The notes beneath the pieces were generated by a model. It was not told the origin of the DNA. It did no database searches and saw only the letters and a list, made by a program, of their open reading frames with translations. This document shows, piece after piece, positions 55,903-64,000 of a stretch of 64,000 nucleotides of DNA (within the stretch, counting starts at the first letter, position 1; each line of letters starts with the position of its first letter). The translations under genes and the position numbers were made by a program. Source of the stretch: Adhaeribacter radiodurans (lineage in GTDB: Bacteria; Bacteroidota; Bacteroidia; Cytophagales; Hymenobacteraceae); NCBI RefSeq assembly GCF_014075995.1, contig NZ_CP055153.1, forward strand, positions 1,240,001 through 1,304,000, read 5' to 3'.

Positions 55903-56229
55903 AAAGAAACAGCAAGAGTGTAAAAACAGCTTTAAGACAATTTTTTGCTCTACTATGTTCTCAAAGAAAGGGCCATTTTTAAGGTTCTGATTTTATAACT
56001 ATTTTTTGTTTGTTAGTTACTAAATTAATCGAGGTTTTAAAAGGAAAAGTAAATTTAAGACTACAATTGACAAAAAAATACCTGGCAATTTCCTTTTTAA
56101 ACTGCCAGGTATTCGGAAGGGGAAATTTAAATCTTGTAATTGGCTGAAATCTGTAAGAAAGCCAGATTAGTAAATTAAACTTAGTTCATTTGTTTTAGTT
56201 AAATCTAGTTTTGAAATAATATTTGCTAA
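55903..56229. other. Gap with DsbD terminator and promoter region of the 645-residue gene
   Basis: This 327-bp region contains a terminator at 56071-56112 and otherwise AT-rich DNA. The presence of a terminator means the 645-residue gene has its own promoter here. Confidence 0.5.
56071..56112 (-). terminator. Rho-independent terminator after dsbD
   Basis: Read on the minus strand, the arms AATACCTGGCA and TGCCAGGTATT pair perfectly and are followed by a run of seven T. It lies about 120 nt past the dsbD stop. Confidence 0.85.
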
Positions 56230-58431
56230 TTACTGGATAGAGTTTTTGTAAGCAGCAATGCCGGCATCCAGAAAATTTACAAAATCAGAAACATTTAAGT
56301 TATAGGCAGTAGGTTTAACCAAAGGTTTACCGTCTTTGCCTAAAAGTACATAATATGGTTGGGCATTGTTCTGGAAGGCCGTAATCTGGAAATCGGCGTA
56401 TTTTTTACCTATGGTAGTTTTTTGCTTCTGGTCGTAGGTAGAGGTATACCATTCCGATTTTGGTAGTTCGGTTTTATCATCTACGTACAAGGCCACTACT
56501 ACAAAATCATTTTTCAGGCGGCGCAGCACTTCCGGATCTGACCAAACATTGGCTTCCATCTCGCGGCAGTTTACACAACCATGGCCAGTAAAATCGATAA
56601 AAATAGGCTTGTTTTGTTCCAAGGCACAGCGCTTAGCTTGTTCCAGGTCAAAATACCCTTGAATCCCATGAGGCAAATGTAAAAAATCACCGTATTTAGG
56701 TTTTTCGCATAAAGTATTGGCCGCCGTACTATTATTATTTACGGAACCCGAAGTAAATAACCGCGATAAATCAAAGTCGTGGGTACTTTGTGGGGGTAAA
56801 TAACCAGCCAAGGCTTTTAAAGGCGCACCAAACATGCCGGGAATTAAATAAATTACAAAACTAAACGTAACTACTGCTACTAACAGGCGAGGCACACTAA
56901 TGTAAGGAAGATCACTATCGTGCGCAAACTTGAGCTTGCCCAATAAGTAAAATCCCAGTAAAGTGAAGAGTATAATCCAGATGGCCAGGTAAATTTCGCG
57001 GTCCAGAATGCCCCAGTGGTAAGCCTGGTCGGCTACACTTAAAAATTTAAGCGCTAAAGCTAGTTCAATAAAACCTAAACATACTTTTACCGAATTAAGC
57101 CAGCCTCCGGATTTTGGTAAATTGCGGAGCCACGAAGGAAAAGCCGCAAACAAAGTAAAAGGTAAGGCAAAAGCCAACGAATAGGCAAACATACCGGCAA
57201 TGGGTTTTAACGTTTCGCCGCCCGCTGATGCTACCAAAATGCTGCCTACAATAGGACCCGTGCAGGAAAAGGAGACCAAAACCAGGGTAAAAGCCATGAA
57301 AAAGATACCGTACCAGCCGCCTTTGTCGCTTTGGCTATCGGCTTTATTTACTAAACTGCTGGGTAAAGTAATTTCAAATAAACCCAAAAAGGATAAACCA
57401 AAAAGCAAAAATATCAAAAAGAAAATGCTATTCGGCAGCCAATGGGTACTGATAAAGTTAGCGGCATCGGGCCCGGCTAGTTTAGAAAAAATTACTCCGA
57501 TAAAAGAATAAATAACAATAATGGAAATACCATAACCTAAAGCTTTTAAGATAGATTCGCCCCGGCCATTGCTGTTGCCCGTAAAGAAAGATACCGTCAT
57601 GGGTACCATCGGAAATACGCAGGGAGTTAATAAAGCAATTAAACCAGAGCCAAAAGCTAATAAAATAAATTTCCAGAGATTAGGTAAACTCGCCGGTGAA
57701 GAGCTATCCGGGTCAGCCGAATTATAAACCGGAGGGGAAACAACCTTTTCTTCTGTTTTAGCTAAGGTAGTCGCTTTTCGAGTTGAATCGGCGCGCGCAG
57801 AATCTACCCGGGTAATCACATTCTGAAAATCGGGGTTATCGGCAAGTAAAGTTTCCGGCTCTTCGGTAGGTGCGCTAGGTTTACTAGTTGGCGTTGTGGC
57901 TTGGCCAACAACAGGCTTCTGCGCAGGACTAATAGCTCCCACATTCTCGCCGCTAACCGCAATGGGTTCTAATGTAAACGAATCGTCGAACGGAATACAC
58001 CGCCCATCAACCTCGGTACATACTTGATACTCCACTGAACCCGCCACACGCAAATCTTTTTGCATAACTTTAATTGGCTGCCGGAACTGGGCTGTTTTAG
58101 TAAAATATGTAACATCGCCGCCAAAAATTTTATCAAATTTCTTCTTCGGATTAACGGGCTTTATTTTGCCTATTAGTTGGTAAGAGGAATGTGGCGTAAA
58201 GGTAAAGGTGGTAACGGTAGGACCTACATTAGGGTCAAAATCACTGGAGTATAAATACCAATCCGGGTCTATTTTTACATCAAAAACAATTTCTAGTTCG
58301 TCGCCGGTTTTAGCTTCTTTTTTAGAAAATGAGTAGGTCCATTTAGCAGGTTTTAATACCTGGGCTAACAAGCTGTTTGTCGCAACAAGTAGAAAAGTTA
58401 ACAGGAATATATAGCGTTTTAGAAGTATCAT
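56230..58431 (-). CDS. dsbD: Protein-disulfide reductase DsbD-type (alpha domain, CcdA-like membrane domain, thioredoxin domain)
   Basis: The 733-residue protein has a signal peptide (IFLLTFLLVATNSLLAQ), a DsbD-alpha-like domain to about residue 160 with the Cys pair in YQVCTEVDGRC, a linker rich in P, T and S, about eight membrane segments from residue 245 to 545 with the catalytic cysteines in ALLTPCVFPMVPMTVSFF and VSFSCTGPIVGSILV, and a C-terminal thioredoxin domain with GHGC619-VNC622. All three redox pairs are present, so electrons can pass from cytoplasmic thioredoxin to exported clients. Clients could include the TlpA-like fusion at 2.5 kb and, speculatively, the cysteine-bearing repeat proteins next door. 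The start is supported by the signal peptide. Confidence 0.92.
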   Translation of the reverse strand: MILLKRYIFLLTFLLVATNSLLAQVLKPAKWTYSFSKKEAKTGDELEIVFDVKIDPDWYLYSSDFDPNVGPTVTTFTFTPHSSYQLIGKIKPVNPKKKFDKIFGGDVTYFTKTAQFRQPIKVMQKDLRVAGSVEYQVCTEVDGRCIPFDDSFTLEPIAVSGENVGAISPAQKPVVGQATTPTSKPSAPTEEPETLLADNPDFQNVITRVDSARADSTRKATTLAKTEEKVVSPPVYNSADPDSSSPASLPNLWKFILLAFGSGLIALLTPCVFPMVPMTVSFFTGNSNGRGESILKALGYGISIIVIYSFIGVIFSKLAGPDAANFISTHWLPNSIFFLIFLLFGLSFLGLFEITLPSSLVNKADSQSDKGGWYGIFFMAFTLVLVSFSCTGPIVGSILVASAGGETLKPIAGMFAYSLAFALPFTLFAAFPSWLRNLPKSGGWLNSVKVCLGFIELALALKFLSVADQAYHWGILDREIYLAIWIILFTLLGFYLLGKLKFAHDSDLPYISVPRLLVAVVTFSFVIYLIPGMFGAPLKALAGYLPPQSTHDFDLSRLFTSGSVNNNSTAANTLCEKPKYGDFLHLPHGIQGYFDLEQAKRCALEQNKPIFIDFTGHGCVNCREMEANVWSDPEVLRRLKNDFVVVALYVDDKTELPKSEWYTSTYDQKQKTTIGKKYADFQITAFQNNAQPYYVLLGKDGKPLVKPTAYNLNVSDFVNFLDAGIAAYKNSIQ

Positions 58432-58678
58432 TAACGTTCGTTCAAAATAAATAGGTAATACAAAATAACGTAATTACCAGCACATAATATAAGTTACCTT
58501 GCATTAACCTAATGCAGCTAATTAATAACAAATTAAATTTTGCCGATATTAGTCGCAGTAAATAACATTTAAGGTAGCGATGCGGTTTCAGAAGTGAGTA
58601 AAATAGAACCAATCATATCATTTAAGGTGCTTAAAACCAGTGTTATTACTAATAAGGCTAGGAATAAATAATTCTGAA

Positions 58679-60010
58679 TTATTTTAAATCGTTGGCTCGG
58701 ATTTGTTGCTGCCAGATTGGTTCAGAATCATAACTATAAACGGTAATAATTAAAACACGGTCTGTATCCGGACCTGACACGGCTAAAACAGCAAAGTTCC
58801 GTTGGTTATAGAATGTACCCGGTAATTGATTTTTATTAGCATTGCCATCGCCTTTGCCGGGTCCGGCAGTAAGAGGAGATATGGTTAAATCGTAGAGCGG
58901 ATAAGTGCCTTTTCGGTTCAGTCTGCTGAGTTCGGTATGGTGCCGGTCGCCGTCCAGAAAAATTACCCCCGGAATTCTGGCGGCGGTAATTCTATTTAGT
59001 AATTGTTGTTTTTCGATTGGGAAAGTGCTGTAGTTTTCAAAAGCGTTTACGGAATTTAATACTTGCCCCCCGATACAGATAAATTTAAAACTTGCTTTAC
59101 TGGAAGTTAAAGCATCGATTAACCAGTTTAGCTGCGTTTTTCCTAATAAAACCTTGTCTCTTTTGCTATTATTAGGACTACGAAAATAACGATCGTCCAG
59201 GAGAAAAAATTGGGCATCGTTCCAGTTAAAAGTGCCGGTTATACCACCCTCACCGGTAAGGTTGTAATTCGGATTGGCCCAAAAAAGCTTTAAAGCTTCG
59301 GTAGTAATATCCTTGTTCCAGAAACTACGATCCGCATCGTTAGGTCCGTAATCGTGATCGTCCCATATAGCGTATTGGGGTACGGCGCCAAGCAAAGGTT
59401 GCATTTCGGGTACAGAACGCGTGTGGGTATACCGGTGAAGAATGCCGGTTCGGGTATTCCAGTCGGGTTCCCGCAAGTAGGTGTTATCGCCGAGCCAGAG
59501 CATAAAATCTGGTTTTTGCGCCAGAATAGAAGAAAATATTTGGTAATCGCCGCCGGAAGGATTGCCAGGTCTATCTGCTTCAGGTTCGTTAATGTAATTA
59601 CAGGAACCAATTACAAATCTAAAATTGGGAGCATCTTTGCGAAACTGCCACAACTCCTGGGTCTGAAATTGGAGAGGGTAGGGGCGGCTAACTTTTTTAT
59701 TATTAATGTATAATTCATAACCATATTTACGCCCGGGTTGAACTTGGTCGGCCAGCAAATGAGCCGCAAAGGCCTGGCTTTTACTTGTTTTAACCGGGGC
59801 TGTGCTGTATTTCGTTTTGGGAATCGTTTTATCCCAGTACATTATTTTTACCTCCGCTTCGGTGCGGGTCTGTACCCACAGCATTACTTCTTTTAAATCG
59901 GCGTAACCTACCATTGGGCCGGCCTGTAAAATAGTAGTTTGAGCGTTTAAGTTGCGTATCCCGAAAATACAAAACAGTAATACCAGGTTGTATAATACTC
60001 TAAAACTCAT
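58679..60010 (-). CDS. PhoD-like phosphatase/phosphodiesterase
   Basis: The 443-residue exported protein (signal VLYNLVLLFCIFGIRNLNAQ) has a fibronectin-like N-terminal domain at about residues 28-115 (TEAEVKIMYWD, LLADQVQPGRKYGYELYIN) and a PhoD-type metallophosphatase core. Landmarks are FVIGSCNY, FMLWLGDNTYLREPDW, YAIWDDHDYGPNDAD and IFLDGDRHHTELSRL, which supply the metal-binding Asp, Asn and His residues. PhoD enzymes hydrolyse phosphate mono- and diesters outside the cytoplasm using Fe and Ca. It ends SEPIWQQQIRANDLK. A role in phosphate scavenging is inferred, similar to the GDPD protein at 10 kb. Confidence 0.88.
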   Translation of the reverse strand: MSFRVLYNLVLLFCIFGIRNLNAQTTILQAGPMVGYADLKEVMLWVQTRTEAEVKIMYWDKTIPKTKYSTAPVKTSKSQAFAAHLLADQVQPGRKYGYELYINNKKVSRPYPLQFQTQELWQFRKDAPNFRFVIGSCNYINEPEADRPGNPSGGDYQIFSSILAQKPDFMLWLGDNTYLREPDWNTRTGILHRYTHTRSVPEMQPLLGAVPQYAIWDDHDYGPNDADRSFWNKDITTEALKLFWANPNYNLTGEGGITGTFNWNDAQFFLLDDRYFRSPNNSKRDKVLLGKTQLNWLIDALTSSKASFKFICIGGQVLNSVNAFENYSTFPIEKQQLLNRITAARIPGVIFLDGDRHHTELSRLNRKGTYPLYDLTISPLTAGPGKGDGNANKNQLPGTFYNQRNFAVLAVSGPDTDRVLIITVYSYDSEPIWQQQIRANDLK

Positions 60011-60188
60011 AGAAAAAAGGTAGAAGCCGGAACGTAAGAGAGAGATAAATTGGAGGCTAAAATAAGAATTTTTTAAATTTTACCTACTGCCATGTACGCT
60101 AGACTACCAGGTCCTTGCAGGATTGTTATAAAAGTTTGAAACATCCGGCCAACGATACTAGTTAAAAAACAAAAAATTTGCTGTTAGT

Positions 60189-60827
60189 ATGTCGCTCGTT
60201 AAAGCCCGTAATTCACATAAAATACTTCTTTTTCGAAATCCGGTATTAACCGGGAGTATTCTGGTATTTATTGTATTTTGGTTATATAGTGGCTTTGCTA
60301 CTACCGATTTCCTTAATTGGATACTCGAAAACATGCTCACGCTTCCGGGAATAATTGCTTTTGGATTTTTCTATTCCCGCTATTCTTTGTCAGACAAAAG
60401 TATAATCTTCGTTTTCTTATTTTTGTTGCTGCATCTGTATGGCAGCCAGTATACGTATCAGGAGAACCCCGTAGGGCGGTGGCTGCAAGAAGCCTTTTCT
60501 TTACAGCGTAACCATTACGACCGTTTTGTACATTTTAGTTTTGGGTTATTAATGGCTTTACCCATTTACGAAATCTGCCGGTACCATTTAAAATCGGCCA
60601 AGTGGCTACCTTACCTGATACCTCTGGAACTTACCTTATCGATGAGTGTTTTTTTTGAATTAATTGAATGGGTTTTTGCTACTTTATTTGTGCAGGAAAA
60701 AGCATCGGTTTACCTGGGCATGCAAGGTGATATTTGGGATGCCCAAAAAGATGTAGCGGTCGCTTTTTTGGGAGCAGTACTCGCAGTTTTAGGTATTTGG
60801 TTAAGTACTCAAAAAGGCGATCAGTAA
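60189..60827 (+). CDS. DUF2238/YjdF family integral membrane protein
   Basis: This 212-residue protein has about six hydrophobic segments (GSILVFIVFWLYSGFA, LPGIIAFGFFYS, IIFVFLFLLLHLYG, FSFGLLMALPIYEIC, LPYLIPLELTLSMSVFF, VAVAFLGAVLAVLGIWL). The family signature is visible in NHYDRFVHFSFGLL, FFELIEWVFATLF and YLGMQGDIWDAQKDVAVAFL, whose conserved His, Glu and Asp face the membrane. DUF2238 proteins have no established function; they are single-gene inner-membrane proteins in many bacteria. It is divergent from the phosphatase gene. A weak stem-loop follows at 60873-60900. Confidence 0.88.
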   Translation: MSLVKARNSHKILLFRNPVLTGSILVFIVFWLYSGFATTDFLNWILENMLTLPGIIAFGFFYSRYSLSDKSIIFVFLFLLLHLYGSQYTYQENPVGRWLQEAFSLQRNHYDRFVHFSFGLLMALPIYEICRYHLKSAKWLPYLIPLELTLSMSVFFELIEWVFATLFVQEKASVYLGMQGDIWDAQKDVAVAFLGAVLAVLGIWLSTQKGDQ

Positions 60828-61520
60828 ATTAAAGTAATTCTAACTATAAGTATCTTTAGCTATAGATATAAAAAAACGACTGCCCAAAGAGCAGCCGTTT
60901 AAATTGTGAGTAGGAACAGGACTTGTTATAGGCAACTCTCTTGCCAAGTTTTACTGCCAGTCATTATTTATTAACTTTTTCCTATATATTTTAACTTTTA
61001 ATTACATTCTGTTATTCATAAAGAGGAAGGTTGTATTTAATCGTCCTGAATTCATTAATAATTAATAGTATATTCAAACACTCTACTAAGTTGAAATAAG
61101 GAATTTGCTTAAACCAATGAATTTTTTTGGAGCCTTTTCCAATCTCCAGCTGCTGATGTTAACTTGTTTGATATTTCAAGTTTTGCCTCGTGGCCGGCGG
61201 GCCTCGTAAACCCCTCCCCCTGCGGGAAGCTAAAAACAGGGGAGGAGATGTAGCTATCCCTATTTTCTCCTTTTCTCGACTGGGTCTGAGGAATGTGGCT
61301 TTACGCCACACCAGAACCCTCAATAGCCAAACGATGCCTGCTGGCCAGGAGGCAAACTGGTTACTTCTCAAATCGCATTAGCACCGCCGCCTGGAGGCTT
61401 GAAAAGACTCCAAAGAAAACTCTTACTAGCAAGCAAAAATTAAGATAGCTTTCTAATACGTTTTGGTAAAAGTCAGATAGATGTAAAACTGGTCTGCCCA
61501 ATTGGTACAAATATATTTTC
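60828..61520. other. Gene-free 0.7 kb interval with the most complete repeat R1
   Basis: The interval between convergent genes contains a weak stem-loop at 60873-60900 (AAACGACTGC / GCAGCCGTTT, one mismatch) and repeat R1 copy 3 (61126-61417). Short reading frames across the repeat on both strands look accidental. Confidence 0.5.
61126..61417 (+). repeat. Dispersed repeat family R1, copy 3, with inverted ends
   Basis: The left end reads TTTGGAGCCTTTTCCAATC, and the right end (CTTGAAAAGACTCCAAAG) is its imperfect reverse complement, so the 292-bp copy has inverted termini. Inside are TGATATTTCAAGTTTTG, the core GTGGCCGGCGGGCCTCG, ACCAGAACCCTCAATAGCC and a hairpin-prone GC-rich stretch (CCCCTCCCCCTGCGGG). 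It lacks a coding frame of transposase type. Confidence 0.8.
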
Positions 61521-64000
61521 TTACTTAGCAATAATTACTTTATATCGGAGCAGTTTAGTAGGCGTTTGTACTTGCAATAAATATAAGCCGGAAGCTTGAT
61601 TTTCGGCTTTCCATTCCAACTCCTGCGTTTGGTTGGCTTGTGCTTCGCCTTGGAAAAGAGTTGTTATTTCCTGGCCCTGGCTATCGTATATTTTAATTGT
61701 AACAGTTTGGGTTTCAGGTAAGGTAAAACGCACTGTTGCTTTTTGAGCGAAAGGATTGGGAGCTACGCTTAAGTTTATTGAGTCGGTTAAAGTAGTGCTT
61801 TCTGTGGGCAGGATAGATTCTCTTGTTGCTATTATGGGCTCTTCTGCGGCATTTGGTGCTACTTTTAGTAACCAGAAATCTGTACCTCCCTGGCTGGGCT
61901 GGGTTCTGTCGCCACTTACGCCGGAAGCGGATTTTCCTCCCAGAATATAGCCACCTTCGGGCGCTTCAATAATTGCTCGTAATTCTTCGGCTTCTTCTCC
62001 ACCGTAGCGTTTGTCCCATTGGTAATCACCATTTTTATCTGTTTTTACCAGCCAGTAATCACTTCCGCCCTGACTATCTTGGGATTTATTACCGCTTTTA
62101 TCTGAAAAGGAGTATCCGGCCAGCAAGTACCCGCCATCACTGGTCTGGATGCTGCCGCGGAGTTCGTCGTTTTTGCTACCCCCAAAGCGTTGGTCCCAAA
62201 TTTTAGTACCGTTATTGGCTATTTTCAGAAACCAATAATCTTTACCTCCCTGGCTACCCTGACTTTTGTCGCCGTTGGCGGGAGAATTACTTTGGCCGGA
62301 AAGATAAATATAGCTGTTGGTACGGCCCAAGGAATAAAGCTCATCCTGACCGCTACCGCCAAAACGCTTGTCCCATAGTTTAGTACCGTCCTTATCCACG
62401 CGAACCAGCCAGAAATCAGTACCTCCCCGGCTCAACTCCGTTTTATCTCCGCTTCGGCCCGAAGCAGTTGTGCCCGCCAACAGAAAACCACCTTCCGGAG
62501 TAGAAATAATGCCGTTTAGATCATCGTTTAAGTTGCCTCCGTAACGCTGGTCCCAAACCTTAGCGCCGGTACTGGATATTTTTACCAGCCAGAAATCCGT
62601 ACCACCCTGACTTTCCTGAGTTTTATCGCCGCTGGCGGGTGAGTTGCTGGAGCCAGCCAGTAAATAATCACCGTTCGGAAGAAGCAGTACTTTCTTTAGT
62701 TCGTCGTAGCCACTGCCGCCGTAGCGTTTATCCCATTGTTTGTTGCCTTGGGCATTTACTTTTACTACCCAATAATCCCGGTCGCCCCGGTTATCCTGGG
62801 TTTTATCTCCGCTTATGCCCGAAAGAGAAGAGCCACCTAAAAGATAGCCGCCGTCCAGAGTTTGTAAAATCCGGTTCAGGTATTCATGGTCGGAGCCGCC
62901 GAAACGCTTATCCCAGATTTTTTTACCTTTATCATCGGCTTTTACAATCCAATAATCATTTTTACCCCGGGCAGTTTGGGTTTTGTCGCCGCTAATTCCC
63001 GAAGGCGAGTATCCGCCGGTTAAATAGCCGCCATCGGTTGTTCGGATAAGGGTTAGAAGCCCTTCGTTACCGGAACCGCCGTAGCGCATATTCCATTGGG
63101 TAGTAGTTTCGGCTTTGGCAATGGTAATGGTATAATCTTCTGTTTCGCCGTATTCTGTATCCGCGCATGATTCCTCTTCGGTAAAGACACTATCATACTT
63201 TGTCCGGACCCGCAAACGGCGGTTACCTAAAGTACTACTAGCCGGAATAGTAATAGTTCCGGAGAAGGTGCCGTTGCCGGGTTCTGCTAAGGTATAAACC
63301 AGTTCCCCGTTATCCGAGAAATCACCGTCATTATTAAAATCAATCCAAATTCCGAAACCTTGCGGGTGGTCGGGACCAGACTGTAATTGAATAGGGTAAC
63401 TTTGGCCGGCGTGAACAGTGGTTGTCAGGTTGACAACCGGGTCGAAATTAACGTAGCCGTTTTCTTTTCCTTCGCAACCAGTAGTTCGGTTGTTTAAGGT
63501 ATGAAAAGTAAAATTAGCGATATAAAGGTCTACATCCTGGCAAGTGTAGGTAACAGTTGGCTGGCAGTAAGGTTTTTCGGGATTTTCGGTGTCTTTCATT
63601 TTTACTACCCAATAATCATAACCGCCGCGGGAAGCTTCGGTTTTATTTCCCGTTTTTCCGGATAAAGACCAACCGCCCATAATGTAACCGCCCTCTTGAG
63701 TAACTTGAATTGAATTTAAAAGATCATCTTCCTTGCCCCCCCAAGTTTTATCCCAAACTTTACTGCCATCACTCTTAATTTTTAATAACCAAAAATCTAA
63801 ATTCCCGACTCCTGCAACGGTTTTATCGCCACCTTTGCCATAAGTAGCAGACCCGCCCAGGATACAGCCGCCATCGTTTGATTGCTGAAGGGCAGCCAAG
63901 TAGTCGTCTCCTTCTCCGCCGTAGCTTTTATCCCAGATTTTAGAACCATCCGGTTTTAATTTTAACACCCAGTAATCAGAGCCGCCCCTAGATGCTTGGG
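61521..64000 (-). CDS. T9SS-secreted repeat protein with GEVED-type domain (partial, N-terminus off window)
   Basis: The reading frame is open to the window edge, where it still reads as repeat sequence (ASRGGSDYWVLKLKPDG), so the gene starts further right. Two full repeat units are followed by a GEVED-like domain (CQPTVTYTCQDVDLYIANF, GFGIWIDFNNDGDFSDNGEL, GNRRLRVRTKYD, EDYTITIAKAE), then exactly seven units beginning WNMRYGG, and a T9SS sorting domain (SVAPNPFAQKATVRFTLPET, SGLYLLQVQ). The last block corresponds to the third seven-unit block of the four giant proteins. It belongs to the same repeat family but swaps the Ig-like module for GEVED, a domain found with surface proteins of Bacteroidota. 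Function is unknown. Confidence 0.85.
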   Translation of the reverse strand, partial: QASRGGSDYWVLKLKPDGSKIWDKSYGGEGDDYLAALQQSNDGGCILGGSATYGKGGDKTVAGVGNLDFWLLKIKSDGSKVWDKTWGGKEDDLLNSIQVTQEGGYIMGGWSLSGKTGNKTEASRGGYDYWVVKMKDTENPEKPYCQPTVTYTCQDVDLYIANFTFHTLNNRTTGCEGKENGYVNFDPVVNLTTTVHAGQSYPIQLQSGPDHPQGFGIWIDFNNDGDFSDNGELVYTLAEPGNGTFSGTITIPASSTLGNRRLRVRTKYDSVFTEEESCADTEYGETEDYTITIAKAETTTQWNMRYGGSGNEGLLTLIRTTDGGYLTGGYSPSGISGDKTQTARGKNDYWIVKADDKGKKIWDKRFGGSDHEYLNRILQTLDGGYLLGGSSLSGISGDKTQDNRGDRDYWVVKVNAQGNKQWDKRYGGSGYDELKKVLLLPNGDYLLAGSSNSPASGDKTQESQGGTDFWLVKISSTGAKVWDQRYGGNLNDDLNGIISTPEGGFLLAGTTASGRSGDKTELSRGGTDFWLVRVDKDGTKLWDKRFGGSGQDELYSLGRTNSYIYLSGQSNSPANGDKSQGSQGGKDYWFLKIANNGTKIWDQRFGGSKNDELRGSIQTSDGGYLLAGYSFSDKSGNKSQDSQGGSDYWLVKTDKNGDYQWDKRYGGEEAEELRAIIEAPEGGYILGGKSASGVSGDRTQPSQGGTDFWLLKVAPNAAEEPIIATRESILPTESTTLTDSINLSVAPNPFAQKATVRFTLPETQTVTIKIYDSQGQEITTLFQGEAQANQTQELEWKAENQASGLYLLQVQTPTKLLRYKVIIAK

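Noticed and set aside
60873-60900. Terminator after the DUF2238 gene
   Set aside because: The stem has an internal mismatch and no T run after it, so I mention it only in the gap description rather than listing it as a terminator.

Overview
The window reads as chromosome of a free-living Bacteroidota, most likely Cytophagales and perhaps Hymenobacteraceae or an Adhaeribacter-like relative. The genus is inferred from style, not from a marker gene. Evidence for the phylum is a SusC/SusD pair, an Oar-like TonB receptor with a carboxypeptidase-regulatory domain, many secreted proteins ending their signal peptides in A-Q, SusD-type and other lipoproteins, and type A T9SS C-terminal sorting domains. 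No rRNA, tRNA, phage, IS transposase or CRISPR was seen.

Layout. 1-13 kb: a partial flavin-fold protein, a secreted TolB-like protein, a redoxin-TlpA fusion, a haloperoxidase-fold lipoprotein with a degenerate active site, an Oar-like receptor, a secreted glycerophosphodiesterase and three small or unrecognised genes. 13-33 kb: an accessory carbohydrate and small-molecule region with a penicillin-acylase-type amidase, two divergent glycosidase-like genes, an aldo/keto reductase, an FAD oxidoreductase lipoprotein, an MDR dehydrogenase, a Tat-exported Gfo/Idh/MocA oxidoreductase, and a SusC-SusD operon. Two families of dispersed GC-rich repeats lie in the gaps here, and one recurs near 61 kb. 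33.3-33.8 kb: a gamma-carbonic-anhydrase-like protein.

33.9-53.6 kb is the striking part: four consecutive same-strand genes of about 4.5 kb encoding 1484-1526-residue secreted repeat proteins. Parsing the repeats by eye gives exactly 21 units of about 60 residues in each, arranged 7 + Ig-like domain + 7 + 7 + T9SS sorting domain, which suggests three seven-bladed beta-propellers in series. Leaders, intergenic spacers and C-termini show an A-B-A-B pattern, so the array probably arose by duplication of a two-gene, roughly 10 kb unit, with later gene conversion. A fifth, truncated relative with a GEVED-type domain enters at the right edge (61.5-64 kb).

53.9-60.8 kb: an unrecognised 645-residue secreted protein, a DsbD-type thiol reductase with a full relay of cysteines, a PhoD-like phosphatase and a DUF2238/YjdF membrane protein. 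The repeat proteins carry conserved cysteine pairs, so the neighbouring DsbD is a possible but unproven functional link. Confident promoters could not be assigned; terminators are given where a stem-loop is clear.
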